Both the position numbers and the translations under genes were made by a program. From positions 1 through 36,470 of the forward strand of contig JAOPYH010000109.1 of the NCBI GenBank assembly GCA_025964715.1: a stretch of 36,470 nucleotides of DNA. Reading direction: 5' to 3'. Below the pieces are notes generated by a model that searched no databases, was not told the origin of the DNA, and saw nothing but the letters and a program-made list of their open reading frames with translations. Source of the stretch: Streptosporangiaceae bacterium. Lineage in GTDB: Bacteria > Actinomycetota > Actinomycetes > Streptosporangiales > Streptosporangiaceae. Below are positions 1 to 7,842 of this stretch, piece by piece (within the stretch, counting starts at the first letter, position 1; the number at the start of each line of letters is the position of its first letter).

Positions 1-1753
1 GGGTGATGTCCTCGATCCGCCATGAGCTGGCGCCGAGCACGAACACATCGCCGATGCGCGACTCGTAGACCATTTCCTCGTCGAGTTCGCCCACGCGCGA
101 GCTCTTCTCACCGACCAGGAAGACCCCGAACAGCCCGCGGTCGGGGATCGTGCCGCCGCTGGTCACCGCCAGCCGCTGCGCACCCGGCCGGTCACGGAGG
201 ACACCCGTGACCCGGTCCCAGACAACGCGGGGCCGAAGCTCTCCGAACTCATCGCTCGGATAGCGGCCGGCCAGCATGTCGAGGGTGGCCTCCAGCACCG
301 ATCTGGGCAGCGCGGAGAAGGGCGCGGCCCGCCGGACCAGCGTCTCCAGCTCGTCGACGCTCCACTCGTCCATCGCCACCATCGCGATGATCTGCTGGGC
401 CAGCACGTCGAGGGGATTGCGCGGGTAGTGCAGCTCCTCGATCGCCCCCGCCAGCATCCGCTCGGCGACGACCGCCGTCTGCACCAGGTCGCCACGGTAT
501 TTAGGGAAGATCACGCCCTTGGAGACCGCGCCGACCTGGTGCCCCGCGCGGCCGACCCGCTGCAGGCCGCCGGCGACCGATGGCGGCGACTCCACCTGTA
601 CGACCAGGTCGACCGCGCCCATGTCGATGCCGAGTTCCAGGCTGGAGGTCGCCACGACGGCGGGCAGCCGGCCTTGTTTCAGGGCGTCCTCGATGCCGGC
701 CCGCTCCTCCTTGGACACCGAGCCGTGGTGGGCCCGGGCGACCTCCTGTGGCGCGCCCGCGGCGGCGCCCGCCTGCGCCATGGTGTCGGCGGGCGAGTGG
801 TCCTCGAGAAGGGCCGCACCCTGCGCCCGCTCGTAGGCCAGCTCGTTGAGCCGGCCGCAGAGCCGCTCGGCGAGCCGCCGGGAGTTGGCGAACACGATCG
901 TCGAGCGGTGCTCGTTGATCAGGTCCAGCAGCCGATCCTCGACATGCGGCCAGATCGAACGGCTGCGCGGATCGATGGCTCCGGAGTCGTCGGCGAACTG
1001 CCCGGCCTCGGACATGTCCTCGAGGGGGACGACGATCCGCAGGTCCAACCGCTTGTCGGAAGGGGGTTGCACCACAGTCGCGGGCCGGCTGCCGCCCAGA
1101 AAAGTCGCGACCTCCTCCACCGGCCGTACGGTGGCGGAGAGGCCGATCCGCTGGGCCGGCCGCTCCAGCAGGGCGTCGAGCCGCTCCAGCGACAGCGCCA
1201 GGTGGGAGCCGCGCTTGGTGCCGGCGACGGCGTGGACCTCGTCGATGATGACCGTCTCGACGCCGCGCAGCGCCTCGCGGGCCTGCGAGGTCAGCAGGAG
1301 GAACAGCGACTCCGGCGTGGTGATCATGATGTCCGGCGGCTTGGTCGCGAGGCGCCGCCGTTCGTCGGCGGGGGTGTCGCCGGAGCGGATGCCGACCTGT
1401 ATGTCCGGCTCGTCGAGCCCCAGGCGACGGGAGGCCTGCCGGATGCCCGTCAAGGGCGCCCGCAGGTTGCGCTCCACGTCCACCGCGAGGGCCTTCAGCG
1501 GCGAGACGTAGAGGACACGGCACCGCCGCTTGGGGTCCTCGGCGGGCGAGCCCGCCAGCTTGTCCAGCGACCACAGGAAGGCGGCGAGGGTCTTGCCGGA
1601 TCCCGTCGGTGCCACGACGAGGGTGTTGTCGCCCCGTGCGATGGACTCCCAGGCGCCATCCTGCGCCGCCGTGGGCGCGGCGAAGGCCCCGTCGAACCAC
1701 GCCCGCGTGGCCGGGGAGAAGCGTTCGAGCACGTCACCGCTCACGGCTCCCAT
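1..1753 (-). CDS. lhr: Lhr-type ATP-dependent helicase, 5' part (C-terminus outside window)
   Basis: Superfamily 2 DNA helicase of the Lhr (large helicase-related) family, which translocates on single-stranded DNA and acts in repair. Only the first ~584 codons are present; the frame runs off the left edge. Reading from ATG at 1753 gives Walker A APTGSGKT (residues 48-55), the DEVH Walker B box inside VIIDEVHAVAGTKRGSH, motif III LSATVRP, motif IV STIVFANSRRLAERL, and motifs V/VI VATSSLELGIDMGAVDLVVQ and QRVGRAGHQVG. These are the complete RecA-like helicase domains 1 and 2 plus the start of the winged-helix region. Full-length Lhr proteins are ~1,500 residues, so most of the gene lies outside. 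A GTG three codons downstream is an alternative start. The small membrane-protein gene lies 78 bp upstream on the same strand. Confidence 0.93.
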   Translation of the reverse strand, partial: MGAVSGDVLERFSPATRAWFDGAFAAPTAAQDGAWESIARGDNTLVVAPTGSGKTLAAFLWSLDKLAGSPAEDPKRRCRVLYVSPLKALAVDVERNLRAPLTGIRQASRRLGLDEPDIQVGIRSGDTPADERRRLATKPPDIMITTPESLFLLLTSQAREALRGVETVIIDEVHAVAGTKRGSHLALSLERLDALLERPAQRIGLSATVRPVEEVATFLGGSRPATVVQPPSDKRLDLRIVVPLEDMSEAGQFADDSGAIDPRSRSIWPHVEDRLLDLINEHRSTIVFANSRRLAERLCGRLNELAYERAQGAALLEDHSPADTMAQAGAAAGAPQEVARAHHGSVSKEERAGIEDALKQGRLPAVVATSSLELGIDMGAVDLVVQVESPPSVAGGLQRVGRAGHQVGAVSKGVIFPKYRGDLVQTAVVAERMLAGAIEELHYPRNPLDVLAQQIIAMVAMDEWSVDELETLVRRAAPFSALPRSVLEATLDMLAGRYPSDEFGELRPRVVWDRVTGVLRDRPGAQRLAVTSGGTIPDRGLFGVFLVGEKSSRVGELDEEMVYESRIGDVFVLGASSWRIEDIT

Positions 1754-1831
1754 CCTGCCTTGCCGCACCGACATAACGCGCACCGCCGGCGGCCCCTGCC
1801 TCGACACCGTGGTGCGGGAGAGGCGCCGGGG

Positions 1832-2413
1832 TCAGCTGATCCGGCCGCGGCGGATCTCACGCAGGCGGGCCACCTCGTGGCGGTGGGATCTGATCAGGCG
1901 CGCCCGCTCCAGACGCTGCCGTCGGCTCCGCGGGCCTCCGCGCACCAGGCCCCACGCCACGAGGACCGGGATGCTCACGGGGACCAGCGCGGACACCTGG
2001 GCCATGGACGGCCGCAGCCAGGGGTCGCCGTCCACGGTCCACACCTCGTCGGCCTTGGCGCTCGCGAGCACCGCCGGGTAGTCCACCGGGTGGTCCATGG
2101 GCGTGGCCGGCCGGGCGCCGTGCCGCTCCCGGCCGAGCGACGCCATGGCGCCGTTGACCCGGATGCCGGACCGGTTCACGCGGCCGTCCGCCGAGGTGAA
2201 GTGCCCGGTGCAGAACCGGCCGAACGGATGTGACTGGCACCGCGTCACGGTGGCGGTGCCCTGGATTCCATGTCCGTGTACGGCCTGGTATCCGGCCATG
2301 CGGTGCCGTACGTCCATGACCAGGAAGATGAGGCAGAACAAGAAGACGATGAGCGAGAATTTCAGAAGGCCCTTCACCGAAATCGCTCCGGTGTCCCGTC
2401 CGGTGCGTGCCAT
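1832..2413 (-). CDS. Small two-helix membrane protein of unknown function (DUF3592-like)
   Basis: 193-residue protein of unknown function. The ATG at 2413 was chosen because a strong ribosome-binding site (AGGAGGTT) lies just upstream; longer readings add an arginine/proline-rich segment with no such site. Residues ~15-34 form a very hydrophobic helix (SLIVFLFCLIFLVMDV) and ~138-158 a second one (ALVPVSIPVLVAWGLV). The loop between holds GTATVTRCQSHPFGRFCTG, reminiscent of DUF3592-type extracytoplasmic domains, with two cysteines that could form a disulfide. The C-terminus is strongly basic (SRRQRLERARLIRSHRHEVAR) and presumably cytoplasmic. It precedes lhr on the same strand and may be co-transcribed. 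The DUF3592 comparison is a pattern impression only. Confidence 0.72.
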   Translation of the reverse strand: MARTGRDTGAISVKGLLKFSLIVFLFCLIFLVMDVRHRMAGYQAVHGHGIQGTATVTRCQSHPFGRFCTGHFTSADGRVNRSGIRVNGAMASLGRERHGARPATPMDHPVDYPAVLASAKADEVWTVDGDPWLRPSMAQVSALVPVSIPVLVAWGLVRGGPRSRRQRLERARLIRSHRHEVARLREIRRGRIS

Positions 2414-2531
2414 GGCAACCTCCTGAGCGGAGCGTCGCAGGCCGTGCGGGAACAATCCGTGGCGGATGACACAAAGATCCCCGCCAGCACCCGGCCGGTC
2501 GGCCGGCACCCCGTCCGGGTAGCGTGGACGC

Positions 2532-2726
2532 GTGCGGCTCACAATGTTCTGGGACCGGATGAACCAGCAGTTCGGCGACACCTACGCGCAGAGTGTCGCC
2601 AAGGACTACGTTCTGTCCGAGCTCGGCGGAAGAACGGTCGACCAGGCGCTGGCCGACGGCGAGTCGGCCAAGAGGGTCTGGTACGCCGTCTGTGCCACCT
2701 TCGACGTCCCCGACCGGCTCCGCTGA
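2532..2726 (+). CDS. DUF3046 family protein
   Basis: 64-residue protein with GTG start, beginning MRLTMFWDRMNQQFGDTYAQ. This matches the DUF3046 family, a small soluble actinobacterial protein typically encoded just upstream of recA and of unknown function. Conserved features visible are the N-terminal RLTxFWxRM segment, a central SVAKDYVLSELGGRT helix and the C-terminal VWYAVCATFDVP motif. Here it is separated from recA by an opposing ATP-grasp gene, so it is not in one transcript with recA. Its end lies 7 bp from the end of that convergent gene, leaving no room for a conventional terminator. Confidence 0.85.
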   Translation: MRLTMFWDRMNQQFGDTYAQSVAKDYVLSELGGRTVDQALADGESAKRVWYAVCATFDVPDRLR

Positions 2727-2733
2727 CGGCGCA

Positions 2734-3597
2734 TCACGCCGGATCGGGCAGGTGGACGTACAGGTCCGCGGGATCCGCGCTCGCCGGCAGGTCGCTGACC
2801 TGTCCATCACCGACCTCGACGACCCGCCAACCGGCGCCGGCGCTCCGGGCCAGGTCCGTGGTGATGAACCGGCAGCCGAACGTGCGCACCGCCGGCCGGA
2901 CCGCGTCCACGGCCGGCTGCGGATAGGTGTCGGGCGTGTCCGGATGCGGGCCCACAAGGACGGGCTCACCGTCGATCCACCAGATCCGGGCCTCCTCTCC
3001 CTCGTACGGCTCGTACTCCCGGACCACTACCCCGCCGGTGAGAAAGCGGTCCTGGAGCTCGACCATCCTGGCGACGACCCGGTGGAGCGCACGCGCGTCA
3101 CGTATGTCCGGGACGAAGCAGGCCTCGTCCCACTCGCGCTTCCTGGATTTCGCGTAGTCCTTGACGACGGCGGGCCCGTCGGCGAGCGGTCGTACGAGCT
3201 CGGCGAGGACTTCGGGCGCCGGTGGCGAGCCGGGGGAGAGCGGCAGCCAGACACTGCTCGGCGTGAGGCCGGCGAAGGTGTCGTGCCAGCCCGGCAGCTC
3301 ATGGGCGCGCTGGTAGTCCTCGGGCAGCGTGTGCAGCGTCGTGCCGCGATCCTTGAGGGCCTTGGCCAGCGCTGAGTACTGCTCGCTCGTGGCCATCCAG
3401 CCGCGATACCACGCCGGTCCGAGATCCTTCGGTACGCGCCGTACGGCCTCGGCCGTGTCGCCGCGCTGGAGCGCGTCATGGTCGATGAGGGCCACCGTGC
3501 CGCCGCCGGTGTTCACGGTCGCGGCCTCGCGGCCGAAATGCGGATCGGTGCGTCGGGGGTTGAGGGGGTCGGCGCAGAAGAGAACGGTCAGCGTCAT
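2734..3597 (-). CDS. ATP-grasp domain protein (R2K clade, DUF4343-like)
   Basis: 287-residue ATP-grasp protein, starting at the ATG at 3597 (MTLTVLFCADPLNPRRTDP). The frame is open further towards recA, but those codons would cover the recA promoter and SOS box, so the shorter start is preferred. Recognisable pieces are an N-terminal pre-ATP-grasp domain, the nucleotide-binding lysine strand VVKDYAKSRKREWDEACFVP, the EYEPYEGEEARIWWIDGEPV strand and a C-terminal DLARSAGAGWRVVEVGDGQV strand, where the terminal Glu/Asp would bind metal. Members of this clade ligate a carboxylate to an amine in peptide-tagging or small-molecule pathways, but no substrate can be assigned here. It is divergent from recA. 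No partner biosynthetic gene is adjacent. Confidence 0.8.
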   Translation of the reverse strand: MTLTVLFCADPLNPRRTDPHFGREAATVNTGGGTVALIDHDALQRGDTAEAVRRVPKDLGPAWYRGWMATSEQYSALAKALKDRGTTLHTLPEDYQRAHELPGWHDTFAGLTPSSVWLPLSPGSPPAPEVLAELVRPLADGPAVVKDYAKSRKREWDEACFVPDIRDARALHRVVARMVELQDRFLTGGVVVREYEPYEGEEARIWWIDGEPVLVGPHPDTPDTYPQPAVDAVRPAVRTFGCRFITTDLARSAGAGWRVVEVGDGQVSDLPASADPADLYVHLPDPA

Positions 3598-3696
3598 GAT
3601 GGGAGCCCCGGTCGATCGGCTGAGGGCGCCAGCGTACGGGGCCGCGGTGGTGCGGCGCACTGGGATTCTGGGACAAACCGGCGTGTCGGGCATTGA

Positions 3697-3712
3697 TCGA
3701 ACTTGTGTTCGG
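3697..3712. promoter_or_regulatory. LexA-binding SOS box upstream of recA
   Basis: tcGAACttgtGTTCgg is a perfect match to the Gram-positive/actinobacterial SOS box GAAC-N4-GTTC. It lies about 136 bp upstream of the recA ATG, and a possible -10 hexamer TACGCT (3713-3718) directly abuts it, so bound LexA would block transcription. It is the only such box noticed in the window. The family knowledge (LexA repression of recA) is established; the exact promoter position is inference. Confidence 0.88.
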
Positions 3713-3736
3713 TACGCTTGGGTCCAACGCGCGACG

Positions 3737-3745
3737 TTATCCACA
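3737..3745 (+). promoter_or_regulatory. Perfect DnaA box in the recA leader region
   Basis: TTATCCACA matches the canonical DnaA box exactly and lies between the SOS box and the recA start codon. Its 3' half is part of the small inverted repeat CCACAGGTGTGG (3741-3752). The same 9-mer recurs upstream of comEA. Whether DnaA binds here to control recA is untested. Confidence 0.6.
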
Positions 3746-3847
3746 GGTGTGGCATCGGGTTCGAAACTGTCGGTGGGGCACCGTAACGTCGCCTCCGACA
3801 AACGACAGGCTACGACCCCGACCAGGGGATAAGGGACAGGGAAACTC

Positions 3848-4966
3848 ATGGCAGCAAACGACCGGGAGAAGGCTCTCGAGACCGCGCTCGCCCAGATCGA
3901 GCGTCAGTTCGGCAAGGGCTCAGTGATGCGCCTCGGCGATGAGGGGCGTGTCCCGGTCGAGGTGATCCCGACTGGCTCGATCTCCCTTGACGTCGCCCTG
4001 GGCATCGGCGGCCTCCCGCGCGGCCGCGTGATCGAGGTGTACGGACCGGAGGGTTCAGGAAAGACCTCGATCGCGTTGCACGCGGTTGCCAACGCGCAGA
4101 AGAAGGGCGGCATCGCCGCCTTCGTCGACGCCGAGCACGCGCTCGACCCGGAATACGCCAAGAACCTCGGAGTGGACACCGACGCCCTGCTGGTCTCGCA
4201 GCCGGACACCGGCGAGCAAGCGCTCGAGATCACCGACATGCTGATCCGCTCGGGCGCGATCGACATCGTCGTCATCGACTCGGTCGCCGCCCTCGTGCCA
4301 CGTGCCGAGATCGAGGGCGAGATGGGCGACTCCCACGTCGGCCTGCAGGCCCGGCTGATGTCCCAGGCGCTGCGCAAGCTCACCGGTGCCATCAGCCAGA
4401 CCAGGACCACCTGCATCTTCATCAACCAGCTCCGCGAGAAGATCGGCGTGATGTTCGGCTCGCCCGAGACGACCACCGGTGGGCGGGCGCTGAAGTTCTA
4501 CGCGTCGGTGCGACTGGACGTCCGGCGGATCGAGACGCTCAAGGACGGCACGGAGGCGGTGGGCAACCGGGTGCGGGTCAAGGTCGTGAAGAACAAGATG
4601 GCGCCCCCGTTCCGGGTGGCCGACATGGACCTCATCTACGGCCACGGCTTCAGCAGGGAGGGCGGGATCATCGACCTGGGCGTCGAGCAGGGCTTCGTCC
4701 GCAAGTCCGGTGCCTGGTACACCTACGAGGGCGATCAGCTCGGTCAGGGCAAGGAGAACGCCCGCACCTTCCTGAAGGCCAACCCCGACATGGCCGATGA
4801 GATCGAAAAGAAGATCAAGGAGAAGCTCGGGGTCGGTCCGCGGATCGACAAGCCCGCCGAGGCCGGCGAGCCCGCCGAGCCCGCTGCGGCGGTGAGTGCG
4901 CCCGCCGGCCCCGCTACGCCGGTACGCCGCGGAGGTAAGGCCACGAAGCCCGCAGGTGATTCCTGA
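3848..4966 (+). CDS. recA: Recombinase RecA
   Basis: 372-residue cytoplasmic recombinase that polymerises on single-stranded DNA, drives homologous strand exchange and stimulates LexA self-cleavage. Walker A is GPEGSGKT (residues 66-73) and Walker B is [14 protein letters not shown]. The [19 protein letters not shown] segment and the [21 protein letters not shown]-binding loop region are intact. The C-terminal tail is rich in Ala, Pro and Glu and ends in a basic stretch, as usual in actinobacterial RecA. Start ATG at 3848 follows AGGGAA with 5-nt spacing and gives the normal N-terminus. It is preceded by an SOS box and followed 133 bp later by recX. No intein is present, unlike some mycobacterial recA genes. 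Confidence 0.98.
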   Translation: MAANDREKALETALAQIERQFGKGSVMRLGDEGRVPVEVIPTGSISLDVALGIGGLPRGRVIEVYGPEGSGKTSIALHAVANAQKKGGIAAFVDAEHALDPEYAKNLGVDTDALLVSQPDTGEQALEITDMLIRSGAIDIVVIDSVAALVPRAEIEGEMGDSHVGLQARLMSQALRKLTGAISQTRTTCIFINQLREKIGVMFGSPETTTGGRALKFYASVRLDVRRIETLKDGTEAVGNRVRVKVVKNKMAPPFRVADMDLIYGHGFSREGGIIDLGVEQGFVRKSGAWYTYEGDQLGQGKENARTFLKANPDMADEIEKKIKEKLGVGPRIDKPAEAGEPAEPAAAVSAPAGPATPVRRGGKATKPAGDS

Positions 4967-5099
4967 CGAGAATTCCGGCAACCGGGGTGACTATTGACGA
5001 CGTGTGAGCGATGATCAGTCCTGATAGGCGGCGGCGCCGTACCTCACGCCGGAGCATCATCGGCCCGGTCCATCATGGCCGGCCTGGCGGGGCTGCGAC

Positions 5100-5753
5100 G
5101 TGGGAGTCCTTCCCCGGCGGTGCCGCCGCCTCTGCCGGGACCTCACGGTGACCGCCGAGCGGCCCCGCACCCGCAGGAGTCGATCAGGCCGTGGCCGTGT
5201 GTCCGGCGGGGACCTGTCCGACGGGCCCGCCGAAGACTCTCGCCAGGCTCCCGCCGACCCGGAGTCCGTCGCCCGGGAGATCTGCCTACGGCAGCTCACC
5301 ATGGCCCCCCGCACCCGGGCGCAGCTCGCCGACGCCCTACGCCGCCGCGACGTGCCCGACGACGTCGCCACGGCGGTGCTCAGCCGTTTCACCGACGTCG
5401 GACTGATCGACGACGAGGCCTTCGCGCAGGCTTGGGTCCAGTCGAGGCACGCCGGCCGTGGTCTCGCCCGCAGGGCCCTGGCCGCGGAGCTCCGGCACCG
5501 CGGCGTGGCCGACGAGACCGTCAAGGATGCCGTCGCGGCGGTCGGCCCCGAGCAGGAGGAGGCCGCAGCCCGAAGGCTCGTCGCGCGGCGGCTCGCTGCC
5601 ACGCGCGGTCAGGATCCCGCCAAACGGCTGCGCCGCCTCGTCGGGATGCTCGCCCGTAAGGGCTACTCGTCCGGGGTCGCCTACCACGTGGTGAAGGAGG
5701 CGCTCGAGGCCGAGGGCGCCGACCTCGATGACGCGCCGTGGTCACTCGACTGA
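5100..5753 (+). CDS. recX: Regulatory protein RecX
   Basis: Regulator that binds RecA and inhibits its filament extension and recombinase activity. The conserved part begins near residue 57 (ESVAREICLRQLTMAPRTR) and has tandem three-helix RecX repeats, including the typical LRRRDVPDDVATAVLSRF and DVGLIDDEAFAQAWVQSRH, and a C-terminal LARKGYSSGVAYHVVKEAL. The N-terminal ~55 residues are low-complexity and Arg/Pro-rich. The GTG at 5100 gives 217 residues; a GTG at 5148, preceded by GGGA at 7-nt spacing, gives 201 and is an equally credible start. It lies 133 bp after recA in the same direction and is probably partly co-transcribed with it. A hairpin terminator follows. Confidence 0.93.
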   Translation: MGVLPRRCRRLCRDLTVTAERPRTRRSRSGRGRVSGGDLSDGPAEDSRQAPADPESVAREICLRQLTMAPRTRAQLADALRRRDVPDDVATAVLSRFTDVGLIDDEAFAQAWVQSRHAGRGLARRALAAELRHRGVADETVKDAVAAVGPEQEEAAARRLVARRLAATRGQDPAKRLRRLVGMLARKGYSSGVAYHVVKEALEAEGADLDDAPWSLD

Positions 5754-5772
5754 AGACCCTCCACCACCGACA

Positions 5773-5807
5773 CGCCCGGGTGTGAAACCCATTTCACCGT
5801 GCGGGCG
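5773..5807 (+). terminator. Hairpin terminator after recX
   Basis: Two nested stems occur 20 bp after the recX stop: outer CGCCCG (5773-5778) with CGGGCG (5802-5807), and inner GTGAAA (5782-5787) with TTTCAC (5792-5797) around a CCCA loop. There is no U-tract, as is common for actinobacterial terminators. Confidence 0.6.
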
Positions 5808-5929
5808 ACGTCGCTCCGGGCCCGGGTCGGCTACGAACGTGGCCGGTAGGCGCCATGCTGGGGCTTTGACGGATAGTAAGGATTCTCTGACCCGATCGGG
5901 CGGTTAGTCCGTATTGCCGGGTGCTTTGC

Positions 5930-5958
5930 TTGCTCATTACCTGCGGGGCGCTTACCGT
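5930..5958 (+). promoter_or_regulatory. Possible rny promoter
   Basis: TTGCTC (5930-5935) and TACCGT (5953-5958) are separated by 17 bp and resemble a housekeeping-sigma -35/-10 pair. If used, transcription would start near 5965 and leave a leader of about 280 nt that includes the hairpin at 6078-6104. Pattern match only. Confidence 0.35.
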
Positions 5959-6077
5959 TGCGGCAGTGAGGAGTTACTCCGCGCAGTGCGGATCGCCATA
6001 CGACCAAGCACGTTCGAGCGGCTGAAGGGCTGTCAAGACACGACTTCGGCCTCACGGGGCTGATGAGCAGGTTCCTG

Positions 6078-6104
6078 CGGAGTCCGCTGTGCGGCCGGAC
6101 TCCG
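6078..6104 (+). promoter_or_regulatory. 9-bp-stem hairpin in the rny leader
   Basis: CGGAGTCCG (6078-6086) pairs perfectly with CGGACTCCG (6096-6104) across a 9-nt loop, about 140 nt before the rny start codon. An alternative hairpin, CCGC-TGT-GCGG, overlaps the right part of the first arm and the loop, so two mutually exclusive folds are possible. Its position in an RNase leader suggests regulation at RNA level, which is inference. Confidence 0.45.
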
Positions 6105-6246
6105 GTGCTGGGGCTTGCCCGGTGTCGCCATGCCGGTGTTGCCGTGCCGGTGTGTGGCGGGCCGTCAAGGTGCGCGCGTGACCCCTCGCGTTGCAAGGCT
6201 CCCCGATCCCCCTGTGGAGCCGGCGCTGAGGAAAGGGGTCCGCGCC

Positions 6247-7821
6247 ATGGAGAGCGTCCTGCTGGGTGTGGCGCTACTGATCACCCTCGTCGCTCTTCTC
6301 CTAGTCCTGTTGCGCCGCCCGCATGCGGACAAGGGACCGTCTGAGGAGGAACTGAGCACGCTGCGGAGCGAGGCCGAGGACATCCGTGTCAAGGCCCAGG
6401 CCGACGCTCAGGAGATCCTGCACGGCGCCGAGGCGCAGGCTCAGGAGGTCGCGAGCTCCACCCGGTCCAAGCTCGAGGCCGAGGGCGACTCGCTGAAGGA
6501 AGACCTCAAGTCCCTGCGCGACGACCTCGAACGCAGAGAGACCCGGCTGGCCGAGCGCGAGCAGCGCCTTGACGACGAGATCCGCCGGCTGGAGGAACGT
6601 GCCGCCAAGCTTTCGGAGCTGAAGAGCTCCCTGGAGGCTCGTGCGGCCGAGCTCGCCCGGCTCGATGACGAACGCCGCCAAGTCCTGGAGCGCACGGCCG
6701 GTCTCACCGTCGACCAGGCCAAGGGCGAGCTGGTCGCCACCATCGAGAACCAGGCCAAGCGCGAGGCCGCGCTGATCACTCGTGACATCGAGGGCAGCGC
6801 CCGCGAGGAGGGTGAGAAGCGCGCCCGCAAGATCGTCACCTTGGCCATCCAGCGGGTCGCCAGCGAGCAGACCGCCGAGTCGGTGGTCTCGGTGCTGCAC
6901 CTGCCCAGCGATGAGATGAAGGGCCGGATCATCGGCCGCGAGGGCCGCAACATCCGCGCCTTCGAGACGACCACCGGTGTCAACCTGATCATCGACGACA
7001 CTCCCGAGGCGGTGCTGCTCAGCTGCTTCGACCCGGTGCGCAGGGAGGTGGGCCGCCTCACACTCGAGAAGCTCGTGCTCGACGGCCGCATTCACCCGCT
7101 GCGCATCGAGGAGATCTACGAGCGGAGCAAGACCGATGTGGAACAGCTGTGCGTACGGGCGGGGGAGGACGCCCTGGTCGAGCTCGGCATCACCGACATG
7201 CATCCCGAGCTGACCGCGCTCCTGGGGCAGCTGCGCTATCGGACGTCCTACGGGCAGAACGTGCTCAAGCATCTGATCGAGTCCGCGCACATCGCGGGGA
7301 TCATGGCGGCCGAACTGCGGCTCCCGGCACCTCTGTTGAAGCGCTGCACGCTGCTGCACGACATCGGCAAGGCTCTCACGCACGAGGTCGAGGGCAGCCA
7401 CGCCGTGATCGGCGCGGAGATCGCCCGCCGGTACGGCGAGGACGAGGACGTGGTCCACGCCATCGAGGCCCATCACAACGAGGTCGAGGTCCGCACTGTC
7501 GAGGCCGTGCTGACCCAGGCCGCCGACGCGATCAGCGGAAGCCGGCCGGGTGCCCGCCGGGAGTCGCTGGAGGCCTACGTCAAGCGGCTGGAGCGCTTGG
7601 AGCAGATCGCCAAGAACAACCACGAGGGTGTCGAGAAGGTCTATGCCATGCAGGCGGGCCGGGAGATCCGCGTCATGGTCAAGCCCGACTCCGTCGACGA
7701 CATCCAGGCCCAGGTCATCGCGCGCGACATCGCCAAGCAGGTCGAGGACGAGCTGACCTACCCGGGGCAGATCCGCGTCACCGTGGTGCGCGAGTCCCGC
7801 GCCACAGAGTTCGCCCGCTGA
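6247..7821 (+). CDS. rny: Ribonuclease Y
   Basis: 524-residue membrane-anchored endoribonuclease that initiates mRNA decay; B. subtilis RNase Y is ~520 residues. The start ATG at 6247 follows AGGAAAGGGG and yields the expected N-terminal transmembrane helix (LLGVALLITLVALLLVLL). Next come a long charged coiled coil (~35-190), a KH RNA-binding domain around residue 225 (GRIIGREGRN) and the HD metal-dependent phosphohydrolase domain with HDIGKA near residue 371 and HAIEAHHNE further on. All family hallmarks are intact. It lies downstream of recX but is separated by a terminator and its own long leader, so it is probably transcribed independently. It converges with the S9 peptidase gene, only 21 bp away. 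Confidence 0.95.
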   Translation: MESVLLGVALLITLVALLLVLLRRPHADKGPSEEELSTLRSEAEDIRVKAQADAQEILHGAEAQAQEVASSTRSKLEAEGDSLKEDLKSLRDDLERRETRLAEREQRLDDEIRRLEERAAKLSELKSSLEARAAELARLDDERRQVLERTAGLTVDQAKGELVATIENQAKREAALITRDIEGSAREEGEKRARKIVTLAIQRVASEQTAESVVSVLHLPSDEMKGRIIGREGRNIRAFETTTGVNLIIDDTPEAVLLSCFDPVRREVGRLTLEKLVLDGRIHPLRIEEIYERSKTDVEQLCVRAGEDALVELGITDMHPELTALLGQLRYRTSYGQNVLKHLIESAHIAGIMAAELRLPAPLLKRCTLLHDIGKALTHEVEGSHAVIGAEIARRYGEDEDVVHAIEAHHNEVEVRTVEAVLTQAADAISGSRPGARRESLEAYVKRLERLEQIAKNNHEGVEKVYAMQAGREIRVMVKPDSVDDIQAQVIARDIAKQVEDELTYPGQIRVTVVRESRATEFAR

Positions 7822-7842
7822 GGACGACAGGCGGAGGCGGGA

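Larger units (their letters stand above)
5754..6246 (+). other. 493-bp intergenic region / rny leader
   Basis: No convincing protein-coding gene lies here. It contains, in order: the recX terminator hairpin (5773-5807), a possible promoter (5930-5958), a short palindrome GGAGTTACTCC (5970-5980) flanked by two GCAGTG copies, a 9-bp-stem hairpin (6078-6104) and the rny ribosome-binding site (AGGAAAGGGG, 6228-6237). An in-frame upstream extension of rny from 6115 exists. It encodes Cys/Arg/Pro-rich sequence with no ribosome-binding site and would displace the N-terminal membrane anchor, so it is treated as untranslated. Confidence 0.6.

Noticed and set aside
428..2233. 600-codon open frame on the plus strand
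   Set aside because: It is antisense to lhr, whose helicase motifs are unambiguous; long spurious frames are expected at this GC content.
4993..5015. TTGACG as -35 of a separate recX promoter
   Set aside because: No acceptable TANNNT -10 at 16-19 bp spacing.
6115..6246. N-terminal extension of RNase Y
   Set aside because: It would put 44 Cys/Arg/Pro-rich residues before the membrane anchor; the ATG at 6247 has a good Shine-Dalgarno and the standard N-terminus.
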